From the NCBI GenBank assembly GCA_964615095.1, contig CAZTPX010000011.1, forward strand, positions 1 to 64,000: DNA of 64,000 bases, read 5' to 3'. Shown here one piece after another: positions 58,631 through 64,000 of this stretch. The position numbers were made by a program, and so were the translations under genes. Numbering within the stretch: position 1 is the first letter of the stretch; every line of letters begins with the position of its first letter. The stretch comes from JANXQG01 sp964615095 (GTDB taxonomy: Bacteria; Planctomycetota; Planctomycetia; Pirellulales; Thermoguttaceae). Under the pieces are notes generated by a model that made no database searches, was not told the origin of the DNA, and saw nothing but the letters and a program-made list of their open reading frames with translations.

Positions 58631-59362
58631 ATGGCTATTTACGATGTGTTTTCCAAGCGCGGTAAGCCGTTACCCAGTGTTTTCCAAACCAAGACTATCC
58701 CACAGCCGTTGCGCCAGCAGGTGCTTTGGATATGGCGAGACCTACTTTTTCCCCTTGGACAGATCGAAATCCGTAGTGGTCAACCATTCGGCAACAGCAC
58801 TATGAAAGCGATTCGGGACGCGGTGTGCCGAGAACACGGACTGCCGAGATTCTCCACGAGCGACCAGGCGGAAGAGGATCTTATCACCGCATTGCTGCAA
58901 GTTCAGGACACGAGGATTGTCGTTGATATGATCGAGAGGTCATTCAAACATCTCTTGGAACTTCCGCAGTGGCAAGCGACCAAGTTACCGCCGGGGAAGT
59001 TGCAAGAGAGCATTGAAGAACTAAACCATCGTTTTCGTGAGCATGGCGTTGGGTTTCAGTTCGATATCCATGCTCAGCGACTTATCCCCATCAACTCGAC
59101 ATTCACGTACGAAGAGGTTGTTCGCCCTGCGCTGGCGATTCTTGCTCATCCTGATTTCGCCAACGCCAACAAGGAATTTATCGAGGGGTGGGACGATTTT
59201 AAGAAGAGCGATTTTGACGATTGCCTCGTCAAGTGTGGCTCGTGCTTCGAAAGCGTGATGAAGATTATTTGCGACAAGAAGGGCTGGAAGCCGGCGGGCA
59301 GGCCGAAGACCCCCGCAATAGTCGGTCTCTTTTCGTGCTTTCGTCCTTTCGGGATTTCGTGA
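58631..59362 (+). pseudogene. Truncated AbiJ-like abortive-infection protein
   Basis: The N-terminus (MAIYDVFSKRGKPLPSVFQT, IPQPLRQQVLWIWRD) matches the AbiJ N-terminal domain 4 type. The later part (FEGW-like WDDFKKSDFDDCLVKCGSCF, ESVMKIICDKKGW) matches the start of the C-terminal HEPN-like domain. Family proteins continue for about 60 more residues; here the sequence passes at about 59290 into unrelated GC-rich and TTTCG-repeat DNA and stops at 59362. It is probably inactive. It lies 72 bp after the broken mrr gene. Confidence 0.65.
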
Positions 59363-59413
59363 TTATTTGACCTTCGGTGTTGCCTCGTCGTTTTTTGCGT
59401 GGAAGAAATTCGC

Positions 59414-59841
59414 CTAGCGGCCCTGTCGCTCTTGTCGCGGCCAGATCACCTCGGGCTGATTAGGCTCGACCTTCCGCTGGGGCTGAATGCCATAGTGGAC
59501 GAGCGTTGAATCGAGACTTACGCCGTCGCCCAGCAATCCATCGGACTGCGTGTGGATGCCGGCCCCAGATCCAGGGGTCTTGGCCCGCTGGCTACCGGTC
59601 CGACAGACTCGCTCAAAGAAGTCGGTGGCTACCTTGTCGTCTCGTTCCGTTCCGCGGCCCATGCCCCCCAGGATAACGTAGTCGACCGCGTAGGAATCCA
59701 ACAGTTGGGGAAACTCGGCCCTGGCAAGCTGCTCGCTGCCGAAGAACTCCGCTCCCACGGCCCGGCCGCCATGCACAAAGATGAAACCGACCGTGCCGTG
59801 CGGGACTGCGGGAACAATCCGTTTGCGGACAGCGGCTACGT
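59414..59841 (-). pseudogene. Partial duplicate of the ARPP-1 gene (3' portion)
   Basis: This block repeats the 3' 420 bp of the gene at 60741-61805 with few differences. The encoded ends are the same (AVGAEFFGSEQLARAEFPQL, GMGRGTERDDKVATDFFERV, EPNQPEVIWPRQERQGR). The 5' two thirds are absent and the fragment begins at the 3' end of the Uma2 gene, so it has no start of its own. Confidence 0.8.
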
Positions 59842-60495
59842 CGTCCTCTCGCGCCCCAAGCCGGCATCGAAGACGGCGGTCACAGCGACGGCGAAGGTTG
59901 GCAGAAGCACGGACGTGGCCGTTGTTCCGCGCGGAAATTCGCCGTGGACGCGATAGGCCGCCCCGTCGAGAACCAGCACAAGGATCGTTTCCGCCTTGGG
60001 ATCGACAATCCAGTATTCCGCGATGCCCGCCTGGGCATACTCTCGGCGTTTCGTTATCAGGTCCCTTTGCCTGTCTTCCTCCTCCTCGCTGACGACTTCC
60101 ACCGCGAGGTCCGCTCCCTCGGGCTGGCGGTGCGGATCGATAATACGCCCCGGCTTGAGAAAAACAACGTCCGGATCACGATACTTGCCGGCCCACAAGC
60201 GGATGGGCAGGGGCGCGAAAAACACCTCGCCGGCGCCGAGAACCGCGACGCAAGCCTGCAAGAGGCGATAGAGATAGCCTGTAATCCGCTGGTGGATAGG
60301 ATTTGGCAAGGGAAGCACCTCGATCTGGCCGTCCGAAAGCTCCACGAGCCGCCTGCTCCGCTCTTCCAGGGCCAGATATTCGTCTTCGGTCCATTGGCCT
60401 TGCGGCGGGAAGAGTAAAGCGACCGCCCACGCCGGAGCGCCGGGCTCCGAAGGAGGCGGAGGAAAGGTCGACGGTGGAAACATAGAAGTAGCCAT
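59836..60495 (-). CDS. Uma2-family (DUF820) PD-(D/E)xK nuclease-like protein
   Basis: The 219-aa product has the Uma2 fold signature: WTEDEYLALEERSRRLVELS, IRLWAGKYRDPDVVFLKPG, DLAVEVVSEEEEDRQRDLI, KRREYAQAGIAEYWIVDPKA. D, E and K are in the PD-(D/E)xK order. The family is abundant in planctomycetes and cyanobacteria; its substrate is not established. It is sandwiched between the two ARPP-1 copies, and its last codons run into the duplicated segment. Confidence 0.85.
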   Translation of the reverse strand: MATSMFPPSTFPPPPSEPGAPAWAVALLFPPQGQWTEDEYLALEERSRRLVELSDGQIEVLPLPNPIHQRITGYLYRLLQACVAVLGAGEVFFAPLPIRLWAGKYRDPDVVFLKPGRIIDPHRQPEGADLAVEVVSEEEEDRQRDLITKRREYAQAGIAEYWIVDPKAETILVLVLDGAAYRVHGEFPRGTTATSVLLPTFAVAVTAVFDAGLGRERTT

Positions 60496-60669
60496 ATCGC
60501 TCTATTCTAGCGAAAGGCCATCGGCAGAACAAGATCGCGGTCTCGCGGAGGTGTACATCGAGAGGAAAGGGGTCGGGGGTGTCGTTTACGATACATTTCG
60601 ACCCAAATACGACTCCCAACCCCGTTTCTCGGCAGATGCCTAAGGACCGGCGAATCAATAACTGCCATA

Positions 60670-60721
60670 GTCGCCTTTCGCTCCGCGAAAGTTGCGCTAC
60701 TTTCGCGGAGCGAAAGGCGAC
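60670..60721. repeat. Perfect 23-bp inverted repeat
   Basis: Arms GTCGCCTTTCGCTCCGCGAA+AGT (60670-60692) and its exact complement (60699-60721) flank a 6-base loop. It lies 20 bp from the 3' end of the ARPP-1 gene. Accidental translation gives LRESCATFAERKAT, a peptide I recall as a frequent artefact in planctomycete annotations. Confidence 0.93.
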
Positions 60722-60740
60722 ACTTATTTCTGCGTCAGTC

Positions 60741-61805
60741 CTAACGGCCCTGTCGCTCTTGTCGCGGCCAGATCACCTCGGGCTGATTAGGCTCGACCTT
60801 CCGTTGGGGCTGAGTGCCATAGTGGACGAGCGTTGAATCGAGGCTTACGCCGTCGCCCAGCAATCCATCGGCCTGCGTGTGGATGCCGGCCCCAGATCCA
60901 GGGGTCTTGGTCCGCTGGCTGCCGGTCCGACAGACTCGCTCAAAGAATTCGGTGGCCACCTTGTCGTCTCGTTCCGTCCAGCGGCCCATGCCCCCCAGGA
61001 TAACATAGTCGACCGCGTAGGAGTCCAGCAATTGGGGAAACTCGGCCCTGGCAAGCTGCTCGCTGCCAAAGAACTCCGCGCCCACGGCCCGGCCGCCATG
61101 CACAAAGATGAAACCGACCGTGCCGCGGGGGACTGCGGGCACAACCCGTTTGCGGACAGCATCGAGCTTCCTCTCCACGGCGGGAGATTTTAAAGCCCTT
61201 TCCAGGCTTCCCGTGGAGTTCTCTGCTCCGAGCGAGGAGTTGTTGCTCGCCACCCCGCGCCAGACCTCGCTTTGCGATGCCCCGCGGCGCAGCTCGCCCT
61301 GGACTGATTGCGGTACCTTGGCGTTGGCCGCCGAGAAGTTCTGCTCGCCCGCCCAGCGATGTGCCTCGACGCAGAAGACCTCCAGGTCGAGCCGCTGGCC
61401 CGGCCCGAGCACCGTATCGTGGCGGACCGTGCGGGTTTGCATGCCGCCCTTGATCACGTCGCCCATCATCAGCAGGATATAGGCCTCTTTGCCACGGTTC
61501 TCTACGCTTACGACCGGCACCGAGCCGCCCGCCTTCTCGCTGATCACCAGCGTGCCGCGGGTGAGGGCCTCGTCGAGCGTCTGCCACGCGCCGTGCAGCA
61601 ACGGCACGTCATCCACCAACACCGGGTAGATGGCCAAGCGTTGTTCGACGATCGGGGCGGCGATTTTGACGCCGTTGAAGAATTGTGCCAACTCGGCCAC
61701 ATGCCGGTCGGTGGGCGGTCGCTGAGCAAGTGCTGCGCCGCTGGTGGTCAGGAATACGCCCGAGACAACAAGGGCCGCAATTGGGGTAAAATGGGGAACT
61801 TTCAT
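60741..61805 (-). CDS. ARPP-1-domain secreted protein
   Basis: The 354-aa product has a signal peptide (PIAALVVSGVFLTTSGAALA) and the ARPP-1 pattern: NGVKIAAPIVEQRLAIYPVL, EKAGGSVPVVSVENRGKEAY, LLMMGDVIKGGMQTRTVRHD and VFCVEAHRW. The name comes from its association with ADP-ribosylglycohydrolase/phosphatase-type gene clusters; its biochemical role is unknown. A charged linker (RKLDAVRKRVVPAVP) precedes a C-terminal part that is also duplicated at 59414-59841. Confidence 0.75.
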   Translation of the reverse strand: MKVPHFTPIAALVVSGVFLTTSGAALAQRPPTDRHVAELAQFFNGVKIAAPIVEQRLAIYPVLVDDVPLLHGAWQTLDEALTRGTLVISEKAGGSVPVVSVENRGKEAYILLMMGDVIKGGMQTRTVRHDTVLGPGQRLDLEVFCVEAHRWAGEQNFSAANAKVPQSVQGELRRGASQSEVWRGVASNNSSLGAENSTGSLERALKSPAVERKLDAVRKRVVPAVPRGTVGFIFVHGGRAVGAEFFGSEQLARAEFPQLLDSYAVDYVILGGMGRWTERDDKVATEFFERVCRTGSQRTKTPGSGAGIHTQADGLLGDGVSLDSTLVHYGTQPQRKVEPNQPEVIWPRQERQGR

Positions 61806-61885
61806 GATTCTCGCCTCAAGTCTGTTTGTTGACGAACGTTTCGGACGCCAACGATTAGACGACGCGAAGGGCCTATAAGTTCCCG

Positions 61886-61914
61886 GTAGGTCCCGTTTGC
61901 CGAACGGGATCTAC
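61886..61914. repeat. Short palindrome GTAGGTCCCGTT-TGCCG-AACGGGATCTAC
   Basis: A 12-bp inverted repeat with one mismatch around TGCCG. It belongs with the elements at 49313 and possibly 20541. Confidence 0.75.
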
Positions 61915-62028
61915 AGGGTGGGAGCAGATTGCGTTGCAAGCGCAGGCCCACCCTGGCGTGCGCAAGAGTGGCGAATGGGAGCGGAGAGAGTTTAATGCCG
62001 TTTTTGTTCCCGCGCGCGCCAGGCGGAT

Positions 62029-62232
62029 ACCGAACCCGAAGGGTTCAAAGCTATTAGCCGGTGGTAAGCGCAGCGCCACCACCGGATAACGGAGAGCGGA
62101 AGACCTACCCGACCCCGTAGGGGTCGCAGCGGCGCGGCTCTGCGACCCCTACGGGGTTGGGGATGTGGTCCCGATCATTACCCCGGGTGCGCTGCGCGAC
62201 CCGGGGCTAATTGCTGACATCCCTTCGGGATG
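62029..62232. repeat. Composite palindromic repeat, copy B (about 200 bp)
   Basis: The modules run in the same order as at 29201-29400: ACCGAACCCGAAGGGTTCAA, AGCTATTAGCCGGTGG, GACCCCGTAGGGGTC with a second copy, CCCCGGGTGCGCTGCGCGAC and CATCCCTTCGGGATG. The outer modules are almost identical to copy A. The middle ones differ in bases but conserve pairing. No gene is seen between 61806 and 62328. Confidence 0.88.
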
Positions 62233-62328
62233 AAGACCGGTGTCCGCCGTGTCTGGAATAAAAATGACGCGTAGGAGACCAACGCTTTTCGCCGTTTCAT
62301 CCCATTACACGGTCTTGCCGAGAGGGAT

Positions 62329-62889
62329 CTAAAGATAATCCGCAAACAGCTCTCGGCTGGGCCGCGGCAAGACGATCTCGGAAACCAACAATCCCCGCTG
62401 GCGGGCCTCGTCGGCCGCGGCATCGACGCCGGCCCTCACGTCCGATACGCTGCCGGTCATCAACAAGAGTCCTTTGCCGCCGAGGGCCATGGCCACGTGG
62501 ATGCGGAAGAGCGTCACGCGGGCGGCCTTCGCCGCACGGTCGGCGGCGGCCAGGATGCTCACGCCGCTGAACGTCTCCACGACTCCCAAGGCCCCGGCCT
62601 CGTCGGAACTCAAAACGACCGACTGGCCCAGGGCCGGAAAGACCGACTCGTGGACGTTGGGGATCGTCAACTCGTCGATCACCGCGCTGGAACCGGCCTT
62701 GGTGCCGGCCGCCACCGCCGCTTCCACGTCGCTCACTGAGCCGCCTACCACGACCAGGTACTTTCCCGAACAGATCGTGCGGGCGATGATCTGGTTGACC
62801 GAGGCCGCCTTGAGCATTTCGTCCTGGGCCAAGTAGCCTACACCCACGCTGGAGAATTCAATTGCGCCGATCGCTTTGCCGATAGACAT
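62329..62889 (-). CDS. Bacterial microcompartment shell protein, BMC-T (tandem BMC domains)
   Basis: The 186-aa product contains two BMC domains in tandem, as in PduT/EutL-like trimeric shell proteins: AIGAIEFSSVGVGYLAQDEM with KYLVVVGGSVSDVEAAVAAG, and ALGVVETFSGVSILAAADRA with KGLLLMTGSVSDVRAGVDAA. Such trimers form pseudohexameric tiles with a gated pore. It lies 77 bp after the PduS-like gene on the same strand. Planctomycete microcompartments process fucose and rhamnose via lactaldehyde, which would fit the fucosidase at 22-24 kb. Confidence 0.92.
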   Translation of the reverse strand: MSIGKAIGAIEFSSVGVGYLAQDEMLKAASVNQIIARTICSGKYLVVVGGSVSDVEAAVAAGTKAGSSAVIDELTIPNVHESVFPALGQSVVLSSDEAGALGVVETFSGVSILAAADRAAKAARVTLFRIHVAMALGGKGLLLMTGSVSDVRAGVDAAADEARQRGLLVSEIVLPRPSRELFADYL

Positions 62890-62910
62890 TCGCTTGGTTC
62901 CTATAAAGTG

Positions 62911-62961
62911 TCCGGCACACTCCGTGTGCCGCTAAGTCATCGGCACACGGAGTGTGCCGGA
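62911..62961. repeat. Perfect 21-bp inverted repeat
   Basis: Arms TCCGGCACACTCCGTGTGCC+G (62911-62931) and its exact complement (62941-62961) flank a 9-base loop. It sits between two microcompartment genes of one operon, so it would be transcribed and could shape differential expression or mRNA stability. Confidence 0.95.
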
Positions 62962-62966
62962 TACGA

Positions 62967-64000
62967 TTATCTTCCAATCCAAATTACGCCGCCGCTGATC
63001 GACGTTACCGTGCCGTCCATCGACGCATGCACCGGAGCGCCCATAGCCGCTTTGCCGTTGCTGACCGGCGGCCGGCCGATTACCTGCCCCTTGGTCACGC
63101 GATCACCCACCTTGACCAGCGGGTCGCAGGGGGCGCCGATGTGCTGTTTGAGCTTGATGCCGACCTTGTCGCTGGCCAACAGGTCGTGGTTCAAGGGGCC
63201 CACGTTGCGGAACTGCCGCAGCCCCAGCTTCTGGATCAGGCGGGCCATGGGCGCCTTGCGGTTGCCCAGGTGCGTCGCCGCGCGCTCCGTATTGAAGGGC
63301 GGGTTCTCCCAGCGTTTCTTCTCCGTCGCCAAGCGCCGCTTGTTATGCGAGCAAACCTGCTTGGGATCGAGATCCTCCGGGCAGGAATACAGGCTGCACA
63401 GGTTGCACTCGCAGCAAAAGCTCGTGCCGATGGTGTTCGCCTCGCCGACGAGATTGAAACCCAGGCTCCGCATCGCCTTGTGCGGCTCGATCGGATGGCC
63501 CAGCAGCCAGCGAGGGCAGAGCTCGGTGCAATAGCTGCACTGGTCGCAGGCGCTTTGGCCGATGCGGGCGACCTGCTTCCAGGTCTGTTTCCGGCGGCGA
63601 ATGACCACGTGGTCGTCGGGCAACACGATTACGCCCCCGGTGGTCTTATCGACCAGGGCCTCGTGGTCGGGCTGCAACGTACCCATCATCACGCCGCCGA
63701 CCATGTAGTTGGGGTCGGGGATGGTCGCGCCGCCGGCCGCGGCTACGCATTGGGCGAGCGTCACGCCGATGGGCACGCGGAGCGTGATCGGCTGGGCGAC
63801 CGCGCCGGCGATGGTGAGAAACTTCTCGGTGACTGCACGGCCGGCCGAGGCGGCCACGTTGACGGCTGTCTCCACGTTCATCACGACGGCATTCACGGCC
63901 AGCGGGATCCCGCCTGGCGGAATGATGCGGCCGAGGGTGTCGTAGACCAGGATGAACTCATCGCCCGCCGGGTAGGCGTCGCGCAGGGGGCAGACTTCCA
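62967..64000 (-). CDS. PduS/RnfC-like microcompartment flavo-iron-sulfur protein (5' end outside window)
   Basis: The visible part has an SLBB-like segment (PITLRVPIGVTLAQCVAAAG), then two 4Fe-4S clusters (ACDQCSYCTELCPRWLL and CCECNLCSLYSCPED). A C-terminal Lys-Val-Gly barrel-sandwich follows (VKVGDRVTKGQVIGRPPVSN). This order is that of PduS/RnfC-type electron carriers, which reduce cobalamin or recycle NAD inside microcompartments. The frame is open to 64000, so the FMN/NADH-binding N-terminal part is mostly missing. It precedes the BMC-T gene in the same operon. Confidence 0.88.
   Translation of the reverse strand, partial: EVCPLRDAYPAGDEFILVYDTLGRIIPPGGIPLAVNAVVMNVETAVNVAASAGRAVTEKFLTIAGAVAQPITLRVPIGVTLAQCVAAAGGATIPDPNYMVGGVMMGTLQPDHEALVDKTTGGVIVLPDDHVVIRRRKQTWKQVARIGQSACDQCSYCTELCPRWLLGHPIEPHKAMRSLGFNLVGEANTIGTSFCCECNLCSLYSCPEDLDPKQVCSHNKRRLATEKKRWENPPFNTERAATHLGNRKAPMARLIQKLGLRQFRNVGPLNHDLLASDKVGIKLKQHIGAPCDPLVKVGDRVTKGQVIGRPPVSNGKAAMGAPVHASMDGTVTSISGGVIWIGR

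Overview
The window looks like a chromosomal segment of a planctomycete, most likely of the Pirellulales type. It is GC-rich and has long intergenic gaps filled with perfect palindromes. Characteristic genes include a DUF1559-type protein with a paralogue, two DUF4139 proteins, calpain-like secreted proteases, membrane HEAT/LRR proteins, a Gly/Arg-rich short-headed Rho, and at the right edge a bacterial microcompartment shell protein beside a PduS/RnfC-like iron-sulfur protein. The lineage call is inference from gene content; no rRNA is present.

Layout. 1-2.5 kb: a partial tRNA-Ser(UGA), an amidohydrolase followed in frame by a decayed CBM9-like tail, and a SagB-type nitroreductase fragment. 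2.4-7.1 kb: an e(P4)-type acid phosphatase and a tandem duplication of a [calpain-like protease + HEAT membrane protein] unit, of which the second HEAT gene is only a remnant. 7.1-14.9 kb: a three-gene minus-strand operon made of a secreted protein with about 50 Cys-Pro heptads fused to a PstS-like domain, and two giant paralogous membrane proteins. An IS3-family element (14905-16557) sits 24 bp upstream of its first start codon. 17-28.9 kb: a secreted phosphodiesterase, GH127, LarA-like racemase/epimerase, GH29 fucosidase, a GH-D-like hydrolase, a transglutaminase-like protein and a truncated FGE-sulfatase-domain gene. This reads as a carbohydrate (fucose/arabinose) utilisation region. 29-34.3 kb: LRR membrane proteins, an internally deleted DUF4139 pseudogene, a HigBA toxin-antitoxin locus with a recognisable promoter/operator, a partial higA duplicate, and a nucleotidyltransferase with a small overlapping partner.

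34.4-49.3 kb is mostly housekeeping or conserved genes: a purine/xanthine-type permease, a four-gene operon ending in a UDP-sugar pyrophosphorylase, Ogt, a promoter-to-terminator unit that may be an ncRNA or attenuator ahead of a nucleoside deoxyribosyltransferase, Rho with a long leader, a thioredoxin-YHS protein, a HEAT/TPR protein, a glutamine amidotransferase, a rhodanese membrane protein and a secreted hypothetical. 49.5-57 kb: two paralogous secreted proteins (one with DUF1559), a 1.3-kb decayed intergenic stretch and the intact DUF4139 gene. 57-61.8 kb is a decaying defence island: Mrr lacking its catalytic core, a truncated AbiJ-like gene, Uma2, and a complete ARPP-1 gene with a partial duplicate. 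62.3-64 kb: BMC-T shell protein and PduS-like protein, cut by the window edge.

Two themes link the window. First, GH29, the LarA-like enzyme and the microcompartment genes would fit uptake and breakdown of fucose/rhamnose-type sugars, as known for planctomycete microcompartments, although the genes are not adjacent here. Second, partial duplications and internal deletions are frequent (calpain-HEAT, DUF4139, higA, ARPP-1, Mrr, FGE), and at least seven families of intergenic palindromes accompany them.
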